A DNA stretch of 64,000 bases from the NCBI GenBank assembly GCA_014529385.2, contig CM043958.1:152178793-152242792 (forward strand). The letters run 5' to 3'. Position 1 is the stretch's first letter. The number at the start of each line of letters is the position of its first letter. This document shows, piece after piece, positions 47,466 to 58,080 of the stretch. The DNA comes from Adiantum capillus-veneris (Eukaryota; Streptophyta; Polypodiopsida; Polypodiales; Pteridaceae). The position numbers were made by a program, and so were the translations under genes. The notes under the pieces are model-generated. The model was given only the letters and a program-made list of their open reading frames with translations. It did not search any database and had not been told where the DNA came from.

Positions 47466-48653
47466 TGAATAAGATCTGGTGGGTTGTTGCATCCCAATTG
47501 AAAAGAACTTGTATCCTTTTTCTATTAGTCTTAAATTCTAGAAGTGTGTTTTCCTTTCATAAAACAAGATAGCTAGAACAATGCATGCATCTTAGTATAA
47601 TCACTGATGAGTAGTCACAGGTTATGGTGGACCCACACAATGGGTTAGAGCATAGATAGTGCACATTCCCACCTAGAAAACCCAACAGGGCGCCTGTGAC
47701 TTTAGAAAAGACGATTACAATCAATAAGATGACGTGATCATGAAAGATTGCTCATTGTGCATATGTGGGCTATTGAATGCTTCTATGTTTTCACATGCAT
47801 CTTGGATTTATGTTTTAAAGCTAAAATTGTGATCTACACGAAAAGAGCTTTCATTTGATACCTATATTGATATTTCTTTTTGTTAGCAGTCTTCCAAAGA
47901 AGGAAGGTTCTAGAAGCTTCTAAAAGATTAGGAGAAGGGTTCTAAAAGGACACTTGTTGCAAAGCTTCCAAAAGTTGGGACACTTGTCTACTCTTTTTGA
48001 CCGTTGAAAGGACACTCGTTGTAAAGCTTTTCAAAAGCTGGGACACTGGTCACACATGCATCAACCATATTGACATGTGGCTGGACACTTGTCCCCATGC
48101 TACCTAGCTTACTCTTTTTGTTCATAAAGCAACTCCACCTATAAATTCAGTCCTTTCACCCACATTTGAACATCATCTACTTGTTGAATTTTGACTCTTA
48201 TCATTAGTCAAAGAAGCCTCTATGCTACTACCATCATCTCCCTCTACATCTATCTTCAAATTCTCACCAAATAGACAATTCTCTCTCTCTAGCTTGCTGA
48301 TTTTCAAGGCAACAAACCTACAAATCAATAAATTCAGCTCAACTCTTGAAACTTCGAGCTCTTTCTCTCACCATGAATGCAACAAAGAAGATGAACTACT
48401 GTTTTATCCCAAGAAGCAGTTGATGAACTACTGTTTTATCCCAAGAAGCAGTTGAACTCCTCTTTGTGAATATGTTGGAATTATCTTCTATATTTTGTTT
48501 TTTTTAATGCATGTGCATATGACATCTTGCATGATCTACGAGTGCGACTCTACTTTAACTCACTCTCCGGTTGATTGTAACTGAGCTCAATCTTAAGGTA
48601 CTTGGATTGAGCATTATTTTTTTTGCTTCCAGGGAACGGGGGGCTGCCCATCT
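47466..48653 (+). other. LTR-like promoter region without genes
   Basis: TGTTAGCAGTC at about 47882 could be an LTR start. A repeated GACACTTGT-like word series follows, then CCTATAAATTCAG (TATA-like at 48140). A 32-bp exact tandem duplication lies at 48390-48453 (GATGAACTACTGTTTTATCC...). No open frame of note. The identity as an LTR is not proven, since no second copy is present. Confidence 0.4.
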
Positions 48654-49137
48654 TCAACCCTCATTCCGTTTCTTGTCTCTTTGAAGTTTGGTAATTAATG
48701 TTTTGTCAAGTTCTATAAATATCGAATCACAAGTAAGCACTTTAAGTTGCACGGGTCTCTTACATTGACACCAATTAATGGCATTACCCGACAAATACAT
48801 GGCGGTTGTCAAAACTTTACTGTTACTGTTCTTCTTGTTAGTTGCAAAGTAAGCATTAAATTGATGCAACCAAGAATAAATAACAGAGGCATCCATCTTA
48901 CCATGATACTTACTGAAAGTCAACTGCTTAGTGACTGGGTGGTTGGAGTCGTCGTCTCTACCCAGGCTATGTGATGACTTGCCAGCCTCTTTGGAAGGAT
49001 CGGCCCTCGAGGAGTGGAACTGATAGACCAACTCTTGCATGTGTTGGTCTTTCTAGGCCTCACGCTCTTGCTCCATAGCTTCCCTTTTTTCTTCAACAGC
49101 TATACGTAGAGCTTCGCGTTCCCTCTCTAGAGTCATT
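48654..49137 (-). pseudogene. gag relic E, distal part
   Basis: Minus-strand coding remains of a retrotransposon gag. A charged coiled coil (MTLEREREALRIAVEEKREA, 49060-49137) leads, past a TAG, into MQELVYQFHSS and the capsid segment LTFSKYHGKMDASVIYSWLHQF and AMYLSGNAINW (48700-48930). It continues the gag fragment at 49841-50053: the two are separated only by a solo LTR flanked by CTTTC duplications. The frame ends at 48654, where unrelated sequence begins. Confidence 0.8.
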
Positions 49138-49142
49138 CTTTC

Positions 49143-49835
49143 TGTAACAAACTGCTGACATGTTGAAACCCTAATTCTGTTGAAACCCTAACCCTAAAAT
49201 CAAAAACCCTAATTCTATGCAAAACCCTAATTCTGTTGAAACCCTAACCCTAAAGTCAAAAATCCTAATTCTGTTGAAACCCTAACCCTAAAATCAAAAA
49301 CCCTAATTTTGCTGAAACCCTAATCCTAAAATAAAAAACTCTAATTTTGCCCAAAACCCTAATTCTACTGAAACCCTAACCCTAAAATTAGAAACCTCAA
49401 CCCTAACCCTAACCCTAACCCTGATTTGCTAATGTGGCGGGCTGACACGTGGCCTGTTGTATGGACAACAGTGTGATTTACGAAAAGCTTGTAGCTTTTG
49501 GCATTGCTTTTTGGACCAAAAGCTTTTGAGTTTTGAAGGCTTTTCACTGTAATTGCTTCTTAGGCCAAGGGCCTTTAAATATGACGTTAGGACTCATTCT
49601 CTGGCATGCTTCCTGGAGAAGGTGCAAAGTCTGGAGTACCAGCTTGTATTGTGTTGATGCAATATAATGAAATACCGAAAGGGGCGCCAAGGTTTAGGGC
49701 CAATACTCTCTGGGGTGGAATTCCGCCACTCCATGTCGCGTGTCGTCTCTCTCTCTCAATTCAGTTGTTATTGAAGTGCTAAAAGTCTATTCAGTCTGTT
49801 CTTTTCTATTGGCACGTGGTGCCCGTCTTGTGACA
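49143..49835 (+). repeat. solo LTR of family F, copy 1
   Basis: TGTAACAA at 49143 to TTGTGACA at 49835, 693 bp, with identical 5-bp duplications CTTTC on both sides (49138-49142 and 49836-49840). It contains TATA-like TTTAAATATG (49574-49583), then GAAATACCGAAAGGGGCGCC (49669-49688). The first 280 bp are a telomere-like minisatellite. Matches 50081-50758 in the same orientation. It interrupts gag relic E. Confidence 0.9.
49165..49423 (+). repeat. degenerate CCCTAA/CCCTAAA minisatellite inside LTR F1
   Basis: Repeated AAACCCTAACCCTAAAATC-type units of about 37 bp, ending in four consecutive CCCTAA. Absent from the sister LTR at 50081, which has only one AACCCTAAG near its start. This is an internal telomere-like repeat, not a chromosome end. 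Confidence 0.85.
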
Positions 49836-49840
49836 CTTTC

Positions 49841-50053
49841 CCTTTCGATTGCGGCCCACTGAGCATCCTGCTGTGGCATCATCTCCATCATGGACTTCAC
49901 CACAGTCTCCATAGAGTTTGGTGGAATCCGTGGCGAGGATGGGGATGAAGGAGGATTTGGAAACGGTCTTTGTGGTGTAGGGACTTCTTCTTCTCCAATT
50001 TCATCCTTATTACCTTTATGCAAAGTTTCCATTCTGCTTCTGGTGATGACCAT
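49841..50053 (-). pseudogene. gag relic E, N-terminal part
   Basis: The minus-strand ATG at 50051-50053 opens MVITRSRMETLHKG, a typical plant Ty3 gag start. It runs through a Pro/Ser-rich stretch and MMEMMPQQDAQWAAIERE to the CTTTC target site at 49840. The coiled coil resumes at 49137. Only its capsid-proximal part is preserved; no PBS or LTR of E is identified upstream. Confidence 0.78.
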
Positions 50054-50080
50054 GCACAGAGTATTGGGGTACTTGGGTTT

Positions 50081-50758
50081 TGTCACAAATTGTTGACGTG
50101 TCAAGCCATTGAAGAACGGAGCCAATACGCAGATCCCGGCTGAGGGGCCTAAACCCTAAGACGAAGCAGTAGAAGAAGAAAAAGAAGTCCTACCCATTAT
50201 GGGACCCCGTTCGATGGGGCCTAGGGGACCTGAAGGCACTAAAATTAAAGCGGGGCCAGCACACACAAAGCGTAGAAGATGATAACGTGGCTGTTCTACG
50301 GAACTCCCGCAAAACGCGTTGACATGCTGACGTGGCAGATTGCATGGACAGTCCCGTAATTCGCACTGACATGCCACGTGGCAATTGAGCGGATTTCCAC
50401 AAAACGCGTTAATAGCTTTTGGCCACCCGCTTTTGGACCAAATGCTTTTGAGTTTATAGATTTTCATATAAACTGCTTTTCATAGGCCGAGGGCCTTTAA
50501 ATATGAGCCAAGGGCTCATTCTCTAGCATGCTCTGCGTGAGGTGCAGAGGATGGAGTATCGACGATGTACTGAGTTCAAGCAATATAAAGAAATATCGAA
50601 AGGGGCGCCAAGGTTTGGGGCCAGTCCTCTCTGGGGTGGAACTTCACCACTCCTCGTCTTGTGTTTCGTGCGTCTCTTTCAGTTCAGTTGTTATTTGAAG
50701 TGCTTAAAGTTGTCCAGTATGTCCTTTTCCGTTGGCACGTGGTGCCCATTCCGTGGCA
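50081..50758 (+). repeat. solo LTR of family F, copy 2
   Basis: TGTCACAA at 50081 to CCGTGGCA at 50758, 678 bp. The flanks GGTTT (50076-50080) and GGTTC (50759-50763) look like a 5-bp target duplication with one change. TATA-like TTTAAATATG is at 50496-50505, and the shared block (one mismatch) at 50590-50609. It sits in the leader of gag relic E, 28 bases upstream of its ATG. Confidence 0.85.
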
Positions 50759-50763
50759 GGTTC

Positions 50764-52745
50764 TTGGGTACTCGAGGTTCTTGGTACTTGGGGTATTCGG
50801 GCACTTTGGGGCTCTTGCTACTTGGTACAACGTGCAATCTGCATTTAAGAAAGCATTTCTCTTGCCCAAGCTCAACTCCTTCCTACGGGTGCACCCCTTA
50901 GCGGCCTTGCAATCGCACCAAGGTTGCTTCTTCCCATCTCACGTCGATTGGCGTGCCACAATGTGCAAGGTCTGCTTTCAATGAGTGGGAAAGAAGAACG
51001 AGGGGAGGCTGGACAAGCCCTTCTCTTTTGGGTTGCCTGCCACTCTTCAAAAACACAAACTAAAGAGATCGACATGCCCAAGTGGTCTTGGGTTACGTGT
51101 GATCTCAAAAAAGCAAAAAAATTTATGTGGTTCTTTACGGCTCAATGGTCCTTACGACAAAGCGACGAAGATGGGAGCGTGCCTGATGCGCAATGGACTA
51201 AGGCTGGCAGTGGGAGTGGCTAATAAGCCTGCGGCAAGGACACAAAACTTCCTTCAAAAGATGCATTTGAGAAAGGCTCTTTAGGTTCTTTTCTTGAGTG
51301 ATGATACCGAACAGTGCCAAAGAGTGGAGTAGCTAATAATTCTGGGGCAAAAACACGAAGATCCTTTGATAAAATAAATCTGAGAGAGGTTCTTCAGGGC
51401 CTAGGGCTAATCTGGCTTGGAACCGCGATCTGACGATGAGGTTAGGGCTGATGGCTGAAAAATGCTGATGGCGGTGGAGAGCAAAATGCTAGTGCTGCTG
51501 GGTACTTGTACTGGAGGGTTTTGACTTAGTTGGAAGGGTCTTGGTCCGGCAAGTAATTAGCCAGAAGGCACCCATGACTTTTAATGAAGCTGGCTGAAAA
51601 TGTCACTTAATTTAAGTTATAAAAACTCATTATAAGAGGTGCTTCACATGCAGTTACTATCTAGGCTTGGATAATGATGCTATTGTATGAGAACACTCCC
51701 TAGTGCCTACACCTAGCAGACACTGGCTGTGCTCATGTGCAATCAGAGGGTATGAAACTACACTAAAGCGCCTGGATATGCATGTCCTGCGTATAGGCTC
51801 ACAAGGGTGCTAGAACACTTCCTAGGCTGTCCTAAACCCTAGAAATAGGAGTTAGCTTGTCCACATGCACATAGGGTTAGATGTGCACGTGACAGGGTGA
51901 TACTCTAGCCATACAAGCATGCCCTAGACCAACTTGAAGCAACAGAGTGGTGCAAACTCTATACAACTAGTTCACGCTATCCATCGTTGTACAAAGAGTT
52001 GACTTCAATAAAGATATCAACCATTCTATATCTCTACATGCGTCTTGAGTATTATATTGGTTTTGTACTCTCTCAAATTGTAAGTCTTTTCGTGGCGCCA
52101 AGATCCTCATATTTTCACAAGGGGGAGGAGATGCATGGACTTGTTCTTTATCTGCTCTAGCTGCCCTGCTAGACTCCGTGCTTTGATGTATTGAAGGATA
52201 GAAATTGGTAGTTTAAGATGTGCAGACGATTTCAGCTACCATTTGTTTTCATCTACTCAATTCTGGTGCCTTGGCAGATTTTAAAGAGTATTGCTCCTTT
52301 AGAAGGCTATCAATGTATGGTGATCTTGAAGAGTTGAATGACAAGATGTGACGCCCTTTCAAGACTGTGGTAGCATATTTGTAAAAATTGTCTCAATGCT
52401 TTGTATAGAAATGGATGCATTCTGTGGATGACATACCCTCTATTCGTGGCTCAATGATCTCGTCACTAAAGAGGGTTGGTAAACATAGTTTGTATGTTTC
52501 GTGGTAACATCGAGGTGTACTCAAGGGAAGCACTAAGCACTTCTTGCAACTCTCAAAATGTCCTCGTCAACCGGCCATATGATGGATGTGCATACAGCTG
52601 TTGAATAAGTTTCCTGTTGTTTGCTCACTGCGGGCTGTAGAAGACACATGCTGGAAATGTTACCTGGTCTGGACTCTACTGGCAATAATGTTAACGGTTT
52701 TTGCTTAGTCATGAAGGAAAATAATATGTCTGGTGCATGTGGCAG
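50764..52745. other. no recognisable genes; upstream of the BASS exons
   Basis: No exon with a start codon for the BASS gene was found here. A TGGCGCCAAGATCC-like stretch near 52093, after AATAAAG (about 52007), could be the end of an LTR with a primer site, but no partner copy is visible. Confidence 0.45.
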
Positions 52746-54257
52746 GTGCTGTTCCTCTTACAGAGACAAATAAGTTCCTGGAGGCTCTTCAAAATGCAAA
52801 CAAACTGATACCTTACGTTGTGTTGGGAAGCACATTGACTGCTCTTGTTTATCCACCATCTTTTTCGTGGTTCACAAACAGGTACACTGGTCTTTTGTAG
52901 CTTCTTTACTAACAAAAAGAAACTTATGGAAGCATTTGGGATACATTGCATGGCCTTATCTCACAGGTACTACACACCAGCTTTGGGATTCTTGATGTTT
53001 GCAGTAGGCATCAATCTGAAATACTCGGACTTTACAAGTGCTTTCAAACGTCCATCAGTGTTAGCTGTTGGTTACATTGGACAATATGTTGTTAAGCCTC
53101 TCCTCGGTGTGTTGTTTGCTACAGTTGCAGTGTCCTATCTTCATCTGCCCGATGCCATTGGTGAGTATACACATATTGAAGCCCTTACTATGCTAACTAC
53201 TGTGCCTCTTGGCAAATCATAATGGTGTTTTCTTTCCATCAAGGTACGGGGTTAATCCTGGTTTCTTGTGTGAGTGGGGCACAATTATCCAACTATGCAA
53301 CATTCTTGGTCAACCCTTCCATGGCTCCTTTAAGCATAGTAATGACCGCACTCTCAACAGCAACTGCAGTTTTTGTGATACCTGCCTTGACACACTTGCT
53401 TTTGGGCCAAAGATTACCTGTGGATGCACGGTCAATGATGGTAGACATCACACAGATTGTTGTTGCACCTATTGCTGCAGGCCTTGCTCTCAAACAGTAT
53501 GTGAACTTCATGCTTGAAGATGCTTTGCAAGAGTTTTCATGCAAGGTTTTGATGGTTTGTGTCCATGGTAGGTTTGCTCCACGAGTGACAAAGTTGGTTA
53601 AGCCGTTGCTTCCACTTCTATCTGTAATGGTGACGGGCTTGTGCATGGGGTCTCCTTTATCAAGAAATATTAGTGCTGTGAAATCTCCATTTGGCCTTGA
53701 GCTTTTGCTACCCATTATCGGTTTTCATGCAGCAGCATTTTTGATCGGTCACAAGTTCTCAGGTCTTTTGTTCTGGCGTGAGTCGGATCGAAAAGGCTTG
53801 CAGAGGACAATATCTTTGGAAACAGGTAAAGCTGTTTCTTTAACCCTTGTCATTTATCTGTGCTCTTTGGGTTTATAGTAAGGTTCTGTGCAAGGTCTGG
53901 AGAAGGATTGAAGGATAAGCCTCATGTTAAGGTCTTTCTAGCAGTGCCAATTGCATGGTGTTACTGAAATGGTTTTTTGGTGCATTGATAGGCATGCAAA
54001 GCAGCCTTCTTGGCCTGGCATTAGCCAACAAGTATTTCTCTGATCCGCTAGTTGGGCTTCCTTCAGCTATGTCGGTATGGAGTTGTCTGCTTCCAAGTTA
54101 TAAATTAAAAAATTAATTTTTTAAATGCCTTTTAACATGTCAATGGTTTTTTTCCCTTTGGTTTTGATTCTGTTTGCAGACAGTCCTCATGTCCTTGATG
54201 GGCTTTGGCTTGGTGATGTATTGGAATGCTAAGAAGGAGAGAAACATGCAGATATAG
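52746..54257 (+). CDS. BASS-family (bile acid:sodium symporter-like) transporter, six 3' exons
   Basis: This is a multi-pass membrane carrier. Plant BASS proteins sit mostly in the plastid envelope and move organic acids such as pyruvate, glycolate or keto acids, often with sodium. Exons: 52746-52881, 52967-53160, 53244-53496, 53572-53825, 53992-54074 and 54180-54257 (stop TAG 54255). All introns are GT-AG and short (75-166 bp), and the joined frame is open for 331 codons. Landmarks: YYTPALGFLMFAVGINL, GLILVSCVSGAQLSNYATFL, APLSIVMTALSTATAVFV, GLCMGSPL, then QSSLLGLALANKYF in the last two exons. The third intron (75 nt) is in frame and could be read through. From memory it is closest to the plant BASS5/BASS6 type. 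The N-terminus (transit peptide, first helix; about 80-100 residues) is missing: the first exon(s) lie beyond the retroelements or are lost. Confidence 0.88.
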
Positions 54258-56454
54258 TAGATCTCCTCTTGAAACTTAAAAGAGTAGGGTTCACCATCTT
54301 CTTTATCTCATTTGAAGACTTCATTTGCTACCAGACATGCGACACCATTCTTCATATATATATTTTATGCAAATACAGGAAGACTGATTTTCTTGTTGTT
54401 GAACACTTCAAACGCCTTATCACAAGTGAAAGTTTAACCATACAGACCTTGGAAGGTCATTTAGCTGTTGATATAAGAACACAGGTGACAATTTCACCTC
54501 CTCATCTCAAGACCTTGTTCATGACCATATCTACATTCAAATGAAGTCCACAACTTCACATATAGACCTTAAATTAAATTCCGTTGAATATTTTGGCTTG
54601 AGCACCTCAGGTGCCAACTTTTAAACTTGGACCTAAATTTTGTTGACAAGTCTTGGTTTTTCAGAACTTTAGGTTGGTTAACTAGATATTGGTTTGTTCT
54701 TCCATGTGGCCTTCAATTTATGCCTAAAACTTTGGGGCAAGTATTGAAATATTTTCCAACAGCAATGCCACTTTTAAAGGGTTTCTTAGAGGTTTTTGGA
54801 AATACCTACAAACAAGTAGTAAATGTATCAATCAATGGAGATGCACATTTTTCTTGTTATGTGCATGTTGATCATGGGACTGTGGCACTGCTGCATCTGG
54901 TAGAACAAACAATAAGATGGGCACCACACGCAAAGTTCTTTGTCCTCATCCAAAATTATGTTGATTGGACTCTGATTCTAACTTGACATGAAGATCCACA
55001 TCTTTGTTGATAGCTCTGAAAGCCTTGGAGATGTATATTGGCTAGTAAATAGAGAAAGGTAATTCATTTTACATGGATTATGCCCCTTTGTTGTTGGTAC
55101 TTGCATAAATGTTGTCAAGAATAGGTTGCTGGATAATTTTTGAGGGTCTTTGTAAGCTTGTACAAGACAACCGCTCTAGAAATGACCTCTTATATGACAT
55201 GGCCAAGCAAATGGGCAAGTCGGCTATTAGGCTTTGGGAAATATAGCTACTATAATAAAAAATCACACTTCTCTTCAATTGAGGTGGAATTTCAAGGTAT
55301 TCTTGACAGCTTTGAAGCATCCCTTCCCCCTTCCAATTTGGCTTCCTGTGTTTGCATTGTGAAGTTTCCTACAAGCTCCACATCATGCTATGGTTCATAA
55401 AAAGGATACTAGAATGGCAAGAGTACATCAAAAATAGGAAGCACATTCTTAAAGGAGCTTTGGATGAGCTATTTGAGCAGAATTTGGGCCTTTCAAGAGC
55501 AAAACAGGTGATCACCACAAGTTCATGGAGGTTGTTTCAGCTTAGGGGTTGGTGCGGTTTTTCCTATTGCTAATGAAGTTTTTCCTTTCAAGAGCAAAAT
55601 GAGTGCCATGCATGAGCACCATGAGATGAGTACATCAAGGATAGGAAGCACATATCAAAAGGAGCTTTGGATGAGCTATTTGAACAGAATTTGGGCCTTT
55701 CAAGAGCAAAACAGGTGCCATACATGAGCTAGTACTATTACACACGGCTTTGTGATCACCACAAGTTCACGGAGGTTGTTTCAGCTTAGGGATTGGCGCG
55801 GTCTTCCTATTGCTAATGAAATTTTTTCTTTCAAGAGCAAAATGAGTGCCATGCACGAGCACCATGAGACAAGGCTTTTGCAAATTTTGACATGTTTTTA
55901 CAAAATAGACGTGTACACTACAAATTATAAGCAGGTCTTTGCATTAACCAAGTTTATCTCCACACATAGGTACACAAGCTATGAGCGTATTTGATGTTTT
56001 TGACAAATACGCATGTGTGATTCTTATCTTAATGAACTTACTCGCACTCTTCTTATCAAAAGAAACAATACATCTCTGAAGGTATTTCTTGATAAAAATG
56101 CTAACCCTAAGAGATACCTCTAACAAGGGGAGAGGATGATCTTAAGATATAAATATTACCACTTATCACTCCAAATAAGATGGACACTCGAGTGCATCCT
56201 CCTCTTGGGGTGGGTCACCCGAGGAGGAGGTTCCTAGTTGGTTGCTACGAGTTCTCTCCGCCGTTCCCAGCATGTGGTGCATCAATTAGGTGGCCATGGT
56301 GATGCTTACGCGTGGCTCTTGCCCGATGGTACGCGGCCCTTGCCCGACCATGTAACATGGCTAATATTTGGAAGGGATAAGCACCTCCCCCTGTGGGCCC
56401 TATGGTGTGTCGAAAAAAAAAAGATGGCAATCCCTTGCTCAACAAGATGAGATT
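54258..56454 (+). other. downstream DNA, no recognised gene, with a local duplication
   Basis: A block starting GAGTACATCA at 55421 is repeated from 55628; the second half, starting GATCACCACAAG, is at 55510 and 55754. The copies are about 95% alike by eye, and the second carries about 35 extra bases in the middle (about 55715-55753). Open frames through the block are short and unrecognised. Confidence 0.6.
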
Positions 56455-56985
56455 ACGATGCAAGTGGAAGAAGCGTTCACAGAAAAAGGGATGACAAGGC
56501 CTAGCTTGTCTATGTTCTATTCACATACACAATTAGTGCAAAAGGAAGAGGGCATGTGTGTGGAGTCAGTAGGATCGTAACAGAGAATAGAGTTCCATTC
56601 TTAGTTTGAGGATCTCCTTGATAAACTGTGAGGCTCAACATATTTTAGTGAGTGAGCAGATCTTAAGAGCGAGTATCTTCACACAGTCCTGGACATAATA
56701 TATACAGCTTCTTGAATCATGTTTGGTTTGTATGGATGCGCTTTGGCCACACAAATGCTCCACCTATATTCAAATGAATGATGCAACCCAAACAACGGTC
56801 TTACATCTGCGTATTCTTTGACGAAAACATAGTCTAGTAGTCTGAGTCCTTAAAAGAACATTCGCAAATACTTTTTCAAGCATAATGAGAAAATAAGCTC
56901 TTTATCAGTCGCAAGAAGAGTGAGCTCTTCAAGAACAAAATTCAATACTAAGGGCACATCATCTCTAAGGGTGGATGCCATAGCC
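56455..56985 (+). pseudogene. highly decayed Ty3 reverse transcriptase relic
   Basis: Pieces in alternating frames follow the RT order: VEEAFTEKGMTRPSLSMFYS and LVQKEEG (56460-56550), a region like the substrate-binding loop (about 56660-56760), RFGHTNAPPIF-like sequence (about 56735-56775), VFFDENIV-like catalytic strand with FDE in place of FDD (about 56813-56835), and KKSELFKNKIQY with GHIISK (56915-56975). Many stops and shifts. It is clearly older than the RTs of B and C. Confidence 0.65.
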
Positions 56986-57316
56986 TCTCTTCTTCATCAT
57001 CACCTCTCTCCCTCAGCTCTTGGTGGTCGAGGTAATTGGCTTACTCCTACATTGGTGTGTGTAGGATAGCAGGGTGTACAATTTGCTTCTCCCTTGCTCC
57101 TTAACCTATTAATCACCTTCTTCATAGTGGAAGTGCATAGATCAAGGTAAAAAAACTCATGGATTTCTTTCTCCCTTTCAAAATTTTTCAAAATTTAGCC
57201 ATACATAAGTAGAAAGTATTAGATGGGACAACTGTAAATAGTGATGCAAATTTTGTTGACGAATACTTCAATTTTCTCTAATGATATGTTTATAAGGATT
57301 CAACAATCAATTTTTC

Positions 57317-57860
57317 TTATGATAGGAGTAGAAACATTGATCTCCATTCAATTAAAGATTCACAAAAATACCATGAGGTCCACATTCTTGTCCTTGTCCA
57401 CCATTTCTTCCCCCATGGTTGCATCATTGCTTCAAGGTGAGTGTTTATAGGATCATTTATACCTTGACAGAGATGGGCTACTTGTTGCTTTGTAGACATC
57501 CTAGTAGCATGACACCTGAGGGGTATATATTTTGAGTTGTACTCCTCTAAAGTGAAGTGATACTGGCATAGATTGAAGAACTCATTCATCTAACGGGACT
57601 CAAGAGTGTAGGTAGAGATAGCATGCCTTTATAGCAACGTTAATGTCATCCCAAATTTGGTTGCCTTGTGCCACACCATTGTCCTTGCAATGCTTCTTCC
57701 ACCAAAGCTTAGCATCACCATTAAGATGGAACATGCCTAACATAGCTTTATTTTCAATGGAAGTTCTAGAAATAGTAATTTAGTCATCTATCTCTTCATA
57801 CCAAGAGGATCAAAGAGTGCACCAAAAAGGATGGCCTAAATGATATCTTCATAACTTGCC
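57317..57860 (-). pseudogene. retrotransposon gag relic
   Basis: Minus strand. The segment near 57640-57720 reads like the LWW-KK...W-DDI capsid pattern, followed at 57317-57589 by MNEFFNLCQYHFTLEEYNSK, then PLRCHATRM and QQVAHLCQGINDPI, the usual gag spacing. Frame changes near 57600. It is next to the RT relic but on the opposite strand, so they need not belong to one element. Confidence 0.6.
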
Positions 57861-58080
57861 AAAGTGTCAACTACCTCCTCACTTGACTTGCATTCAAGTG
57901 TTGGAAAAGTCCCTGCTTTTCAACTTTCCTAATGACTTTCCACAAAAATATAAAAGGTGTCTTGAATGGTGGCACACACAAAGAAAATCTCTATCTATCA
58001 AGCTCCTTCTAGGAAACAAATTAATATATATGCAAATTATGACATATCATGAATGAAGTAGCAAACCTCAGAGGGTCACT

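Noticed and set aside
49395-49423. CCCTAA repeats as a true telomere
   Set aside because: Short, degenerate, inside an LTR bounded by target duplications, with retroelement DNA on both sides.
49143-50758. A miniature LTR element (TRIM) with two F LTRs around 245 bp of interior
   Set aside because: Each LTR has its own 5-bp duplication (CTTTC; GGTTT/GGTTC) and the sequence between is minus-strand gag of another element that continues on the far side of F1. Two solo LTRs explain it better.
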